Of a stretch of 35,395 nucleotides of DNA, positions 1-9,697 are shown piece by piece; the first letter of the stretch is position 1; the number at the start of each line of letters is the position of its first letter. This DNA comes from Gammaproteobacteria bacterium (GTDB lineage: Bacteria; Pseudomonadota; Gammaproteobacteria; SZUA-140), in NCBI GenBank assembly GCA_015491865.1, contig WFVD01000024.1:1-35395 (forward strand), given 5' to 3'. The notes below the pieces were generated by a model, which made no database searches, was not told where the DNA came from, and saw only the letters and a list, made by a program, of their open reading frames with translations. The position numbers were made by a program, and so were the translations under genes.

Positions 1-692
<692 letters not shown>

Positions 693-768
693 TGTTTCAC
701 CTGTTTGTTGTGATAGTATCACTCAAAGTCAGGTGGCCAAATTCACTGTACCACTACAGTGAAAAGAG

Positions 769-785
769 CCCCGGCTGTGCCGGGG
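769..785 (-). terminator. Rho-independent terminator of the chemotaxis receptor gene
   Basis: On the minus strand, just after the stop codon at 793, CCCCGGC-ACA-GCCGGGG forms a perfect 7-base-pair GC-rich stem with a 3-base loop, followed by CTCTTTTC. This is a standard intrinsic terminator. It separates the receptor gene from the IS3 relic. Confidence 0.8.
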
Positions 786-792
786 ATGATAT

Positions 793-2931
793 TTATAATT
801 TGAAACGGGTGACCATTGAACCGAGGTGGTTGGCGGCATTGGAGAGCTCTTCACTTTCGCTAGCGGTCTGCTTGGCACCACCTGCGGTCTGCTCGGTAAT
901 CTGGCGAATCTCAACCATATTACGGTTGATCTCTTCGGCAACCGCGCTCTGCTCTTCAGCTGCGCTGGCGATCTGGGCATTCATGTCTGAAATCGTGCCG
1001 ACCGATTGATTGATCGCCTTCAGCGCCTCACCCGCCCTGGTGGCCTGTTCTACGCTGGTCAGTGTCTGTGTGCGCCCACTCTCCATGGTGCTAACGGCAT
1101 TGCCGGCGCTCTGCTGAATCCGTTCGATCATCGACTGGATCTCCTGTGTGGATGTCTGAGTGCGGCTGGCCAGTGTGCGGACCTCATCAGCGACCACAGC
1201 AAATCCTCGCCCCTGCTCGCCGGCACGTGCCGCCTCAATCGCGGCGTTGAGCGCAAGCAGATTGGTCTGCTCTGCGATGTCGCGAATGACATCAAGCACT
1301 GAGCCGATCTCCTGGCTTTCAGTCTCCAGCCCATGGATCACTTCGGCTGCCCCTTCAACCTCCCTTGCCAGTTCATTAATGGAAGTGATGGTTTCAGTGA
1401 CGACCCGATCGCCTTCCTTAACACGTTCGTCGGCAATGCGAGCTGCATCAGCCGCATTCTCGGCGCTTCTGGCAACTTCTTGCACAGTTGCCGCCATCTC
1501 AGTGACAGCACTTACCACCTGGTCTGTTTGAAGCTGTTGTTCGGCGACACCCGCACTGGTCTGCATCGTGACACTCTGTAACTGGCTGGCCGAGCTGGAA
1601 AAGCTCTGCGTCGACTGGATAATCTGCTGAATGATGAGTCGAAACTGTTCACCAACAGTATTAAAGGCCTCGACCACCTCACCGATTTCATCTTTAGATT
1701 CACTTTTTGCCCGTGCGTTCAGATCGCCCTCGGCCAGTTTATTCGAGACAGCCTTTAGTTCTGATACGGCCTTGTGCACTGAACTGTAGAAACCGATGAA
1801 GAGATAGATCGCAATGGCCGCCATGCTGAGCATGATGATAAAAAGGGTGCGTTTTTCATTGCGGAAACCGTCACTACGCAGCTCAAGCAGAGTGTCGAGT
1901 TGCGGTGCGATATTATCGTATAGCTGATAGTTCGATACGATCGCACTGGTGCCGAGGGTGAACAGGTTATTTGGGTCGAGTGAGATCGCATTTTGTGTGA
2001 TCAGCTCGTTATTGAGTGTTTGCAGAAAGGTGTTGACCTCCTGAGCGCTTTTGTCCAGACTTGTTTTCAGCGCGGGTTCGAGCGTCGGGTTTTCGCGGAA
2101 GGCGACCTGCATTCCGCTGATCACACCATTGATATTATCTTCTATCTTGTTGGCCAGAATAGTGAGTTTGATTCGCTCATTGAGCGTGATGGTGCCACGC
2201 GCAGCAACACCCGCACCTGCCCCGCGAGCCTGCCCGAGGTTTTCCGTGACATGGAGCAGCTTATTGACGATGGCATCCATCAGATAGTAACTATCCAGAT
2301 CCGGATCCAGAATCAGGTTGGAGGTGTCACCGACATGGGAGATCAGCGCGATGACATTCGCGATCAGCTCTGAATGGGCGGCGAAAATCTCTTTGGCTGA
2401 GAGTTGACTGTCGCCGAGACCGCGGACACGACTCCACTCCTGTTTAATAGCAAGCCACTGTTCGTGAGCATCAAGCTGCTCGCCCAGCCGGGCATCAATG
2501 GCATCGATGGCCATAATATCAGCATCGATATCTGCCCGTTTAGCGAGAATCTTGTTTTTAAAGCTATGGTCACCAGCGAGATAGGCGTTGGTCATGCCGC
2601 GATGTGATGGGATATTTTCAGTCAGTTTTCTGAGGCCCTGGATATACTCCACTCCAAGACGCTCTTTTTCAGCAAAATTGATACCGATGTTCAGCTGACT
2701 GTTGAGCATAAAGAGGCTGACGACCAGTGGGATCATAAAGATAGTGGAGATCAATATCATCTTGCGTGAATAAGAGAGCTTATTCATGAGCATCGCTGCA
2801 GGTTTAATTAATGACACGGCGCTGTTCCTCAGGATTATTGTGATTAAATGGCGATTAAATTCAGCAGTAATTGTGTGGTAATCTGTTTTGCTTATCGACC
2901 CTGTGCAGGGGTTCTTTAGGGTTTGATTCAC
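793..2931 (-). CDS. Methyl-accepting chemotaxis protein
   Basis: This is a transmembrane chemoreceptor that would control CheA activity from an inner-membrane position. Counting from the GTG at 2931 (712 residues), a first membrane helix lies at about 58-78 and a second at about 362-383. Between them is a helical periplasmic domain of roughly 280 residues. A HAMP linker (about 383-437) and the methyl-accepting coiled coil follow. The conserved hairpin tip is at about 552-585 ([19 protein letters not shown]). There is no C-terminal CheR-tethering pentapeptide. The GTG start has a good ribosome site (AGGA, 5-base spacer), but it puts some 55 residues before the first helix. The ATGs at 2793 and 2787 would give a more usual N-terminus but lack a Shine-Dalgarno sequence. 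The ligand is unknown. It is monocistronic with its own terminator. Confidence 0.93.
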   Translation of the reverse strand: MNQTLKNPCTGSISKTDYHTITAEFNRHLITIILRNSAVSLIKPAAMLMNKLSYSRKMILISTIFMIPLVVSLFMLNSQLNIGINFAEKERLGVEYIQGLRKLTENIPSHRGMTNAYLAGDHSFKNKILAKRADIDADIMAIDAIDARLGEQLDAHEQWLAIKQEWSRVRGLGDSQLSAKEIFAAHSELIANVIALISHVGDTSNLILDPDLDSYYLMDAIVNKLLHVTENLGQARGAGAGVAARGTITLNERIKLTILANKIEDNINGVISGMQVAFRENPTLEPALKTSLDKSAQEVNTFLQTLNNELITQNAISLDPNNLFTLGTSAIVSNYQLYDNIAPQLDTLLELRSDGFRNEKRTLFIIMLSMAAIAIYLFIGFYSSVHKAVSELKAVSNKLAEGDLNARAKSESKDEIGEVVEAFNTVGEQFRLIIQQIIQSTQSFSSSASQLQSVTMQTSAGVAEQQLQTDQVVSAVTEMAATVQEVARSAENAADAARIADERVKEGDRVVTETITSINELAREVEGAAEVIHGLETESQEIGSVLDVIRDIAEQTNLLALNAAIEAARAGEQGRGFAVVADEVRTLASRTQTSTQEIQSMIERIQQSAGNAVSTMESGRTQTLTSVEQATRAGEALKAINQSVGTISDMNAQIASAAEEQSAVAEEINRNMVEIRQITEQTAGGAKQTASESEELSNAANHLGSMVTRFKL

Positions 2932-3125
2932 TGTTATCCTGTTCAGCCAGGATTAAGAAGCGCGCTTGTTTACTCAACTATCAGTCAGTGGCAGGCAGGA
3001 TGGGCAGGAGAGGCCATCGCTAAGCGCAGTTGTGAACTGCTACATGTTAACGGCAGCCTTGCAGTTTTTATTTTTGAACCTCAGTAGCTCCAGTCGCCTT
3101 CAACGATAATAAATGATCATCCAGT

Positions 3126-4793
3126 ATGAGTCGCATCAACGATCTCCCTTCGCCAGTACTACAAAGTGAGCTACCACGCCACGGTTTTCCTAATCCTTTT
3201 AGTAATGTGCCACACCCACTTGCTCAGCGTGCAGCGCTTGCGCTACAGCATCAACTCGCCTGTTCGCACCCCTGGCAGCATGATTTTGATACGCCTGGTG
3301 GCGGAAAAATGTTTGGTGTGCTGGTGGTGAGGGGTGCGAATGGGGCGATCGGTTATCTCGCCGCTTTCTCCGGCATGTTAGGCGGTGAGTGGGAATGGCC
3401 CGCTTTTGTGCCGCCGCTCTTTAACCAGCAACATCTCGACAGTTTTATGCCGCAGGGTGAAACCCGGCTGGCCACATATGAGGCGCAGATCAAAGCGCTT
3501 CAGTCGGCCCCGGAGCTGATGCGGCTGCGAGAACAACTCGCACTGTTACAGCAGCAGTGTGATGGCGAACTGCTTGCGTTAGTGGCGAGGCATAAACAGC
3601 GCAAGGCGGCTCGCAGAGCGCTGCGTAATCAGTTACCCTCTGGAGAAGAGAGCGAGGCGCGGCTGGTTAAACTCTCTTTCGAAAGCCAGCAGGACAGAAG
3701 TGAACTGCGTGCCTGTCGAGATGAGTGGCAGGCCAGGCTGGCGACGCTACAGGAGCGGGTAGCGCTGATTGAACAGCAGGTTGCTGAACTTAAGCGGCAG
3801 CGATCCAGGCTGTCGAACAGACTTCATCGCCAGCTGTTTAACGCCTATCGATTGACTAACCGCCTGGGTGAAGCGAAAACAGTTGCCGAGTTTTTTGAGA
3901 CGCGGCTACCGCCAGGTGGCAGTGGCGACTGTGCCGCACCAAAGCTGCTGCAATACGCTCATCAGCAGGGGTTGATGCCGCTGGCAATGGCCGAATTCTG
4001 GTGGGGAGCTTCCCCCGCAGGGCGGGTGCGCCATCATGGCCACTACTACCCGGCATGCCGCGGCAAATGTCACCCGATCCTCCCTTTTATGTTGAAGGGG
4101 CTTAATCTCCAGCCGCGTGTGATTTCTGCTCAGCCATTCCATGACAGCGCAGCACCTGAGGTTATCTATGAGGATGATGAACTGCTGGTGATCAATAAAC
4201 CAGCTGGTTTGCTCTCTGTGCCGGGAAAAGAGAGCCGCGATTCGGTGCAGAGGCGTCTGCAGCAGCGCTACCCAGGTCATGATGGGCTGCTGCTGGTACA
4301 CCGGCTTGATATGTCTACATCGGGTCTGCTACTCGTCGCCAAGCACCGCGTAATACACAAAGCCCTGCAGCAGCAGTTTATAAAACGTACCGTTGAAAAG
4401 CGCTACGTAGCCCTGTTATCTAAACGGTTGCCAGAATTTACTGCTGAGGGGGCGGTGTTGAACAGCGGCACGATTGAGTTACCGCTGAGAGTTGATGTTG
4501 ATGACAGACCGCGTCAAATGGTCTGTTTTTTACATGGCAAACCCACCATGACGCACTGGGAGGTGATCGCGCGCCATGAGGAGAGCACGCGCGTCTATTT
4601 TTATCCACACACTGGTCGAACCCATCAGTTGCGACTACACGCCGCCCATCAGGCGGGGCTTAACGCCCCTATCTATGGTGATGAACTTTATGGGCGCTCG
4701 GTTGAGCGTCTGCTGCTGCACGCTGAGCGCCTCTGCTTTGATCACCCTGTGACCAATAAGCGCATCGAGGTTATCTCCCCGGTGCCGTTTTAG
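3126..4793 (+). CDS. RluA-family pseudouridine synthase, long form
   Basis: The C-terminal half (about 345-555) is a RluA-type RNA pseudouridine synthase, which isomerises uridine to pseudouridine in rRNA or tRNA. VIYEDDELLVINKPAGLLSVPG opens the domain (given here for position; residues about 346-367), HRLDMSTSGLL carries the catalytic Asp (about residue 395), and HTGRTHQLRLH closes it. The N-terminal 340 residues are not part of the catalytic fold. They comprise a globular segment, a Gln/Arg-rich coiled coil (about 115-235), and a Cys/His-bearing stretch (GDCAAPKLLQYA near 267; HHGHYYPACRGKCHP near 303). Long RluA-like proteins of this architecture occur in other gammaproteobacteria, so this looks like a family trait and not a recent fusion. 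The exact RNA target cannot be read from the sequence. Confidence 0.9.
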   Translation: MSRINDLPSPVLQSELPRHGFPNPFSNVPHPLAQRAALALQHQLACSHPWQHDFDTPGGGKMFGVLVVRGANGAIGYLAAFSGMLGGEWEWPAFVPPLFNQQHLDSFMPQGETRLATYEAQIKALQSAPELMRLREQLALLQQQCDGELLALVARHKQRKAARRALRNQLPSGEESEARLVKLSFESQQDRSELRACRDEWQARLATLQERVALIEQQVAELKRQRSRLSNRLHRQLFNAYRLTNRLGEAKTVAEFFETRLPPGGSGDCAAPKLLQYAHQQGLMPLAMAEFWWGASPAGRVRHHGHYYPACRGKCHPILPFMLKGLNLQPRVISAQPFHDSAAPEVIYEDDELLVINKPAGLLSVPGKESRDSVQRRLQQRYPGHDGLLLVHRLDMSTSGLLLVAKHRVIHKALQQQFIKRTVEKRYVALLSKRLPEFTAEGAVLNSGTIELPLRVDVDDRPRQMVCFLHGKPTMTHWEVIARHEESTRVYFYPHTGRTHQLRLHAAHQAGLNAPIYGDELYGRSVERLLLHAERLCFDHPVTNKRIEVISPVPF

Positions 4794-5621
4794 CTGTCAC
4801 GCTAATAAACCTCTGATGTTTAGCGATTCCCTTGTAGATTCGGGTAGGAATCATCCTACTGCTGTTTTTGAAGTTCCTACGAAAGGTCAAGCCCGCTTCT
4901 GATAGTGAAGATCTGGCCAGGGCCGAAAACTTAGATGCGTAAAGCGTATGAATGGTGGCAGAGAGAGCAATATTTTACTTGTCTCTCTGCGGGCGAAGGG
5001 AGTCGCTATGTATCAACGGAGCAGGCTTTACGTGCAGAGGTGTGGCTGGAGTTTGGATGGTGTAGCTGGTGGACCTGAAGGATGGTGAATCAGTATTGCG
5101 CTGGGCAGAAAGTAGAGGAGCTGTTAATTATTTCAACATGACTGTCAGGGATATCAGCAGGGAGCCGGAAAAGGAGCTCACATGGGTGTGACGTTGCGGG
5201 CAAGGAGCTGAACAGAAGCGGTGTTGAAATGATAGGTGAAGCGATGATCTGTCAGGCGCATATGCAGGAATAAGCAGCATGGATGCTGAAAACCGGGGTT
5301 GCAGCGAAGGCAGGGAGCCGTACGGAGAACGCTGTGACTAACACCTTTCGCAGCTCCAGCCGCGTGCTCCGGTCAGTTTGGGATAAAGGAGGTTGCGATT
5401 CCAGGGAGGGGTCTTTTCACCGCTTGCTGTCTGTTAACGTTAGCGGTTATTACTATTGGGTTCTAGTTGCCTGACTGAACAGGGCCGCCGTTTTGTTCAG
5501 TATCATGTTGTTTGCCATATTCCTATGTTGTTCCCCTGAATTTGTTATCGCTTTCCTTCTCAGGCTGGTTTTCCTGTGGCCAGCTGAAGGGGGCTTTCCT
5601 ACTGATGAATGCCGTTAAGAA

Positions 5622-5629
5622 GCCGATAG
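5622..5629 (+). promoter_or_regulatory. Possible sigma-28 -10 element upstream of cheB
   Basis: GCCGATAG matches the FliA -10 consensus GCCGATAA at 7 of 8 positions. The 8 bases lying 11 bases upstream (TGATGAAT, 5603-5610) fit the TAAAGTTT -35 poorly. The position, about 150 bases before cheB and 64 bases before the small ORF, is reasonable for a chemotaxis gene. On its own this is weak evidence; it gains some weight from similar elements before other signalling genes in the window. Confidence 0.3.
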
Positions 5630-5656
5630 CAGTTAAAGATAACGAGACTGTATCTT

Positions 5657-5681
5657 AGTGAAGTGAAGTGAAGTGAAGTGA
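5657..5681 (+). repeat. AAGTG pentanucleotide tandem repeat
   Basis: Four perfect copies of AAGTG (5661-5680) are preceded by a partial copy (AGTG) and followed by A. The tract lies 12 bases before the ATG of a small ORF and about 95 bases before cheB, in the presumed 5' leader. Slipped-strand changes there would alter leader length, not a coding frame. Confidence 0.85.
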
Positions 5682-5692
5682 GAGGGGAGATC

Positions 5693-5788
5693 ATGTTTGA
5701 CGGGTTGCGGCAGAGAATCGGTTATAGCGAAAAACGGGCAGACAAGTGTTTACTGACTGACGAGGTGTTGAACCATGTCGCGAATTAA
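5693..5788 (+). CDS. Small ORF (31 codons) overlapping the cheB start
   Basis: The ATG at 5693 is preceded by a strong purine-rich ribosome site (GAGGGGAGA, 2-base spacer from TC, or AGGGG about 6 bases upstream). The frame encodes a charged 31-residue peptide starting [18 protein letters not shown] and ends with TAA at 5786-5788. This overlaps the first 14 bases of cheB in another frame. The arrangement suggests a translated leader or translational coupling to cheB. No homology is recognised, and it could be the decayed end of a former upstream gene or an unselected ORF. Confidence 0.35.
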   Translation: MFDGLRQRIGYSEKRADKCLLTDEVLNHVAN

Positions 5789-6857
5789 AGTAATGGTGGT
5801 TGATGACTCTGCTGTTATCCGCCAGGTCTTTACAAAAATCATCAATCAGGATTCTCAGCTGGAGCTGGTTGCCGCAGTAAATGACCCTGTGCTGGCGCTT
5901 AAGCGCATGAAGGTGACAATGCCGGATGTGATGGTGCTTGATGTTGAGATGCCGAAGATGGATGGCCTCACATTTCTGAAGCTGATCATGAATGATAACC
6001 CGCTACCTGTAGTGATGTGTTCAACGCTGACCGAGAAGGGGAGCAAGACCACCATGCAGGCGATCGCCGATGGGGCGATTGATTTTATCACCAAGCCAAA
6101 GCTGGGTGCCAAGGGGTTTCTTGAAGAGTCATCTGCAATGCTGGTTGATGTGATTAAGTCAGCTGCACGTGCCAATGTGAAGAAACTGAAACAGAACGCC
6201 TCGCTGATGGAGGGTGGCGAAAAGATTGAGACGCTACTCTCCATGAATGAGGCGTTGTTAGCAGGGAAGGCGAGCTCGATGACTCAGACTACCGATCGCG
6301 TGATTGCGATCGGAACTTCAACAGGGGGTACCCAGGCGTTAGAGTTGGTGTTATCACAACTCCCCCAAAATGCCCCAGGGATTGTGATCGTGCAGCATAT
6401 GCCAGAGAAGTTTACCGCCGCGTTTGCGGCTCGGTTGGACGGTCTCTGTCAGATTCATGTGAAAGAGGCGAGCAATGGGGACCGCGTGTTGCAGGGGCAG
6501 GCACTGATCGCGCCGGGTAGCCACCATATGGTGCTTAACCGTAGCGGCGCACGCTATTTTGTCGATATTAAGGAGGGGCCGCTGGTGAGTCGTCATCGCC
6601 CTTCGGTGGATGTGCTGTTTCGTTCAACCGCAAAAATTGCGGGTAAAAATGCGGTGGGGATTATTATGACAGGGATGGGTTCTGACGGCGCCTCCGGTCT
6701 GTTAGAGATGCACGATGCTGGTGCTTATACCATCGCACAGGATGAGGCGAGTAGCGTTGTTTATGGAATGCCTAAAGAGGCGGTGAAATGCGGTGCGGTC
6801 GATAAAATCACTCCGCTGAGCAATATCCCCCGCGAAATCTGTTCATTCACTGTGTGA
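5775..6857 (+). CDS. cheB: Chemotaxis response regulator protein-glutamate methylesterase CheB
   Basis: CheB removes methyl groups from glutamates of chemoreceptors and so resets receptor sensitivity; it can also deamidate glutamines. The N-terminal receiver has the acidic pair in [11 protein letters not shown], phospho-acceptor Asp56 ([12 protein letters not shown]) and Lys107. The C-terminal methylesterase domain has the catalytic Ser182 ([11 protein letters not shown]), His208 (VQHMPEKF) and Asp304 ([11 protein letters not shown]). At 360 residues it is full length. GAGGTG lies 7 bases before the ATG. No cheR, cheA or cheW is adjacent, so it is an orphan here, though a chemoreceptor lies about 3 kb away. 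Its stop codon is only 3 bases from the stop of the convergent hpnD, with no intervening terminator. Confidence 0.96.
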   Translation: MSRIKVMVVDDSAVIRQVFTKIINQDSQLELVAAVNDPVLALKRMKVTMPDVMVLDVEMPKMDGLTFLKLIMNDNPLPVVMCSTLTEKGSKTTMQAIADGAIDFITKPKLGAKGFLEESSAMLVDVIKSAARANVKKLKQNASLMEGGEKIETLLSMNEALLAGKASSMTQTTDRVIAIGTSTGGTQALELVLSQLPQNAPGIVIVQHMPEKFTAAFAARLDGLCQIHVKEASNGDRVLQGQALIAPGSHHMVLNRSGARYFVDIKEGPLVSRHRPSVDVLFRSTAKIAGKNAVGIIMTGMGSDGASGLLEMHDAGAYTIAQDEASSVVYGMPKEAVKCGAVDKITPLSNIPREICSFTV

Positions 6858-6860
6858 CGG

Positions 6861-7736
6861 TCAGGTGGTGGTCATCTGCTTTAGATAAGCCTTGTGTCGC
6901 CGCTTCTCGCTGCGTGAGGTTCGCCACGCCAGCCACAGTTTTCGAATCGGGGTAAGCGAAGTGCGATGTTCCAGCACACGATAGCCATCACGTTCAATCT
7001 CATCGAGGATCGCACGGTAGATGGTGGCCATAATCAGACCGCTACGTTGTGGATGCCGGTCGCAGTCTGGTAGCAGATCAAACGCCTGCCGGTAGTAGTC
7101 ACGTGCGCGGTCTGCCTGAAACTTGAATAGTGCACGAATATTTTCGGTGGTTCTGTTCTCCATCAGCTCATCAGTGGTCACCCCGAAACGCTCCAGCTCA
7201 TCGAGTGGAATATAAAGTCGCCCACGCACGCTATCTTCATGCACATCACGCAGGATGTTGGTCAGTTGAAACGCCATGCCAAGGGCGTGGGCATATTTCA
7301 GTGTCTTGCGGTCCTGGTAGCCAAAGATCTCAGCAGACATCAGCCCCACCACGCTGGCGACCCGATGACAGTAGAGTGAGAGCGCTTTAAAGGTGGGGTA
7401 GGCGTTATAGTCGAGGTCCATCTCCATGCCATCAATGATCTCGATAAAGTGCCCCTGCGACAGATCAAAATGTTTGATGGTCTCCTGTAGTGCTTTACCA
7501 ACCATATGCTCTGCTGTGCCTGTGTAGACTCGCTCGATCTCCTCGCGCCACCATGCCAGTTTAATGCGGGCGATTTCATGTTCCTGCGTCTCATCCACCA
7601 CATCATCGACCTCTCGGCAGAAGGCGTAGAGCGAGATGATCGCACGGCGCTGAGGCGGTGGGAGAAAGAGAAAACTGTAGTAGAAACTGGAGCCGCTTTT
7701 GGCGGCTTTGTCCTGGCAATACTGGTCGGGTGTCAT
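6861..7736 (-). CDS. hpnD: Presqualene diphosphate synthase HpnD
   Basis: This is a squalene/phytoene synthase-family enzyme that joins two farnesyl diphosphates to presqualene diphosphate, the first committed step of the HpnCDE route to squalene and hopanoids. The N-terminus (MTPDQYCQDKAAKSGSSFYY), the first Asp-rich motif (REVDDVVDE) and the second (NILRDVHEDSVRGRLYIP) match the HpnD subfamily better than CrtB. The open frame extends to a TTG at 7799, but the family N-terminus begins at the ATG at 7736 (291 residues). hpnC and hpnE are not in the window. It follows mobA on the same strand after about 115 bases, so cotranscription is possible but not shown. Confidence 0.9.
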   Translation of the reverse strand: MTPDQYCQDKAAKSGSSFYYSFLFLPPPQRRAIISLYAFCREVDDVVDETQEHEIARIKLAWWREEIERVYTGTAEHMVGKALQETIKHFDLSQGHFIEIIDGMEMDLDYNAYPTFKALSLYCHRVASVVGLMSAEIFGYQDRKTLKYAHALGMAFQLTNILRDVHEDSVRGRLYIPLDELERFGVTTDELMENRTTENIRALFKFQADRARDYYRQAFDLLPDCDRHPQRSGLIMATIYRAILDEIERDGYRVLEHRTSLTPIRKLWLAWRTSRSEKRRHKAYLKQMTTT

Positions 7737-7840
7737 ATTTGATCGGTCTGATTGAGGAACTAAGCGGCTAATGATCCCGGTGTGGGCGTGGCGAGTCAAG
7801 TCTGCTCTCTATGAGGGGGCGTGGTACACCGTGTTTAATG

Positions 7841-7871
7841 CTGGTTTACTGGTTTACTGGTTTACTGGTTT
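7841..7871 (-). repeat. 8-base tandem repeat overlapping the 3' end of mobA
   Basis: CTGGTTTA occurs three times in perfect tandem plus a fourth copy lacking its last base. The repeat contains the mobA stop codon (7854-7856) and encodes the last residues of MobA (KPVNQ). Because the unit is not a multiple of three, gain or loss of a copy would change the very end of the protein. Confidence 0.85.
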
Positions 7872-8471
7872 CAGTTGCGTTGAGCATTGCGCCAGCATCG
7901 CCGGTGTGTTGATGTTGAAAAAGGCGTGGGGCTGATCCGAGAAGTCAACATGGACGGTTGCTTGCTGTTTCAGCCATAAGGTGACCTTACGCTTGCCGGA
8001 GGAAAGAAAATCCGCCAGTGAGGTGGTCAGGTTACGATGAATCATTGAAAACAGGGGCTGAAGCTGTTGCCCATCATGGGCCGTGTAGAGCAGCGCGGGG
8101 GCCTGCTCCATTTTATCGCAGATGCGTGATATCAGGTTACTCGGTAGGCAGGGGGTGTCGCACGGTACGCTAAGAAGCCATTCGCTTGGGCACTGCTGCC
8201 TTGCACTGAGGATGCCAGCCAGTGGTCCTCTCCCTTTTAGCTGATCGCTAATCAGTGGATAGCCGTAGCTCTGATAGCGATCGATGTTGCGATTGGCGCT
8301 AATGATGATCCTGGAGAGCTGTGGTGCCAATCGGGCGATCACATGTTCAATCAGGGGCTGCTGCTCCAGCTCAAGCAGCCCTTTATCGACGCCGCCCATA
8401 CGGCTCCCTTCACCGCCCGCTAGAATCACAGCCGTCACGTCATCGGTATCGATTATACGAGTAGCGCTCAA
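7854..8471 (-). CDS. mobA: Molybdenum cofactor guanylyltransferase MobA
   Basis: MobA transfers GMP from GTP to molybdopterin-Mo to form the bis-MGD cofactor used by DMSO-reductase-family enzymes. The nucleotide-binding signature LAGGEGSRMGGVDKGL is near the N-terminus, followed by LSVPCDTPCLP, typical of the fold. The protein is 205 residues, the usual size. The start is a TTG at 8469-8471, overlapping the moeA stop (TTGA on the coding strand), which implies translational coupling to moeA. The 3' end lies in an 8-base tandem repeat. Confidence 0.93.
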   Translation of the reverse strand: MSATRIIDTDDVTAVILAGGEGSRMGGVDKGLLELEQQPLIEHVIARLAPQLSRIIISANRNIDRYQSYGYPLISDQLKGRGPLAGILSARQQCPSEWLLSVPCDTPCLPSNLISRICDKMEQAPALLYTAHDGQQLQPLFSMIHRNLTTSLADFLSSGKRKVTLWLKQQATVHVDFSDQPHAFFNINTPAMLAQCSTQLKPVNQ

Positions 8472-9697
8472 GTGGTCAGTTCATTGAACGGGATCACCTC
8501 GACAGTATCGCCGGGGCTGATCGTGGTGGCGGGTGGAATGATGGTGAGGCTATTTGCCCAGACTGTGGAATGGAGCACCCCGGAACCCTGTTTGCCGAAA
8601 GTGGTAACGGCGCTCCCCTCTGCAGTGGTTCCCATGCATGAACGTACATACTCCTGTCGCGTCCCTTTTCCGGTGTGGCTAAATTGTGCGCGCATTTTAA
8701 TCGTTTGTGGTTGCACATTTTCAATGCCCTGCATCCGCAGAATGAAGGGCCTGGCAAAGAGACAGAAGGTGACAAACAGTGACACAGGGTTGCCGGGCAG
8801 CCCAAAAAAAGGCTTGCTGCTGATCTCACCAAAGGCGAGTGGTTTTCCGGGTTTGATATTTAATTTCCAGATCTCCAGCTTTCCCAGCTGTTCGATGGCG
8901 CTTTTGATGTGATCCTCTTCTCCGACTGAGACGCCGCCGCTGCTGATGATGATATCTGCCTGCGTGGCAGCCGCTTTAAGTGCTTTTCGAGTGATCGATA
9001 ATTTGTCGGGGAGGGTGCCGAGGTCGATGATCTCACAGCCAAGCGCCTGAAGTAGCCCGGTCAGAGTGAAGTGGTTTGCATTATAGCGTTTGCCCGCCTG
9101 TAAGTGGTGGCCGGGCATCAACAGTTCGTTACCGGTCGATAGTAGTGCGACCTTTAAACGGCGAAAAACAGCGATTGATGCGATACCGTTGGCCCCAATC
9201 AGCCCCATCGCCTGTGGCTGAAGACGGGTGCCAGCCGACATGAATAGAGCATCTTGTTCGATATCTTCACCGGCGCGCCGAATATGCTGGCCTCTGTGTG
9301 CAGTGGCATTAATCGTAACGCGCTCATCGTTAGTTGTGCACTGCTCCTGCGGGATAACCGTGTCGGCTCCGTCCGGTAGTGGTGCGCCGGTAAAGATACG
9401 CGCGGCACTTTTTGTGATGAGTGGTTGTGGTAGGTCGCCAGCAGTAATGCGCTGTGTCACCAGCAGTGTGGTGGGGCCTGATGGTGAAAGGTCTCGATGG
9501 CAGAGTGCATAACCATCCATTGCGCTGTTGTCGGTCGGTGGCAGCGGGTACGGCGCTGTCAGCGGCTCGGCAAGCACTCTGCCAAGCGCACAGGCGAGTG
9601 AGCACCGCTCAGTGTGATCGACGGGGTGTGCCTCTCTTAGCAGCTGTAGAAGCGCCTCGTCGGCAGACAGTAAAGGTGGTTTGCTGTTGATGGTCAG
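8468..9697 (-). CDS. moeA: Molybdopterin molybdenumtransferase MoeA (non-canonical start)
   Basis: MoeA inserts molybdate into adenylylated molybdopterin. Visible family marks are the N-terminal PTDNSAMDGYAL segment, GDTVIPQEQ, ISSGGVSVGEEDHIK and GKPLAFGEI...FGLPGNPVS. The first ATG, GTG or TTG in frame is the GTG at 9577, which would remove about 41 residues. The upstream frame is open and clearly MoeA-like (PPLLSADEALLQLLREAHP, then SLACALGRVLAEP). Between the previous in-frame stop (9701-9703) and that GTG the only near-cognate start candidates at the beginning are CTG at 9695-9697, overlapping the moaB stop, and ATC at 9689-9691. I place the start at the CTG tentatively (409 residues, normal family length). 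Translation is probably coupled to moaB and, at the other end, to mobA. Confidence 0.85.
   Translation of the reverse strand: MTINSKPPLLSADEALLQLLREAHPVDHTERCSLACALGRVLAEPLTAPYPLPPTDNSAMDGYALCHRDLSPSGPTTLLVTQRITAGDLPQPLITKSAARIFTGAPLPDGADTVIPQEQCTTNDERVTINATAHRGQHIRRAGEDIEQDALFMSAGTRLQPQAMGLIGANGIASIAVFRRLKVALLSTGNELLMPGHHLQAGKRYNANHFTLTGLLQALGCEIIDLGTLPDKLSITRKALKAAATQADIIISSGGVSVGEEDHIKSAIEQLGKLEIWKLNIKPGKPLAFGEISSKPFFGLPGNPVSLFVTFCLFARPFILRMQGIENVQPQTIKMRAQFSHTGKGTRQEYVRSCMGTTAEGSAVTTFGKQGSGVLHSTVWANSLTIIPPATTISPGDTVEVIPFNELTT

Larger units (their letters stand above)
4794..5692 (+). other. Gene-poor interval with possible gene relics
   Basis: No convincing intact gene was found over about 900 bases. 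Two short frames look coding-like and abut out of frame. The ATG at 4935 runs to a stop at 5078 (47 residues, beginning MRKAYEWWQREQYF), and a frame opening at 5069 runs to 5191 (contains LKDGESVLRWAESRGAVNYF). They could be halves of one frameshifted gene, but I do not recognise the family. Near 5420-5470 the translation RLLSVNVSGYYYW vaguely resembles an IS3 OrfB start but cannot be extended. A stem (CTGAACA / TGTTCAG) lies at 5475-5500. The interval ends with a 5-base tandem repeat. Confidence 0.4.

Noticed and set aside
3047-3073. Sigma-28-like element before the chemoreceptor gene (minus strand GCCGTTAA)
   Set aside because: The -10 matches at 7 of 8 positions, but the sequence 11 bases upstream (AAATAAAA) barely resembles the -35, so it is not listed as a promoter.
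5300-5340. GAGCCGTACGGAG resembling a group II intron domain
   Set aside because: No matching domain V stem or reverse transcriptase frame could be found around it.
5283-5474. 63-codon ORF in the gap before cheB
   Set aside because: No good ribosome site and no recognisable motif; the short IS3-like stretch SVNVSGYYYW cannot be extended in either direction.
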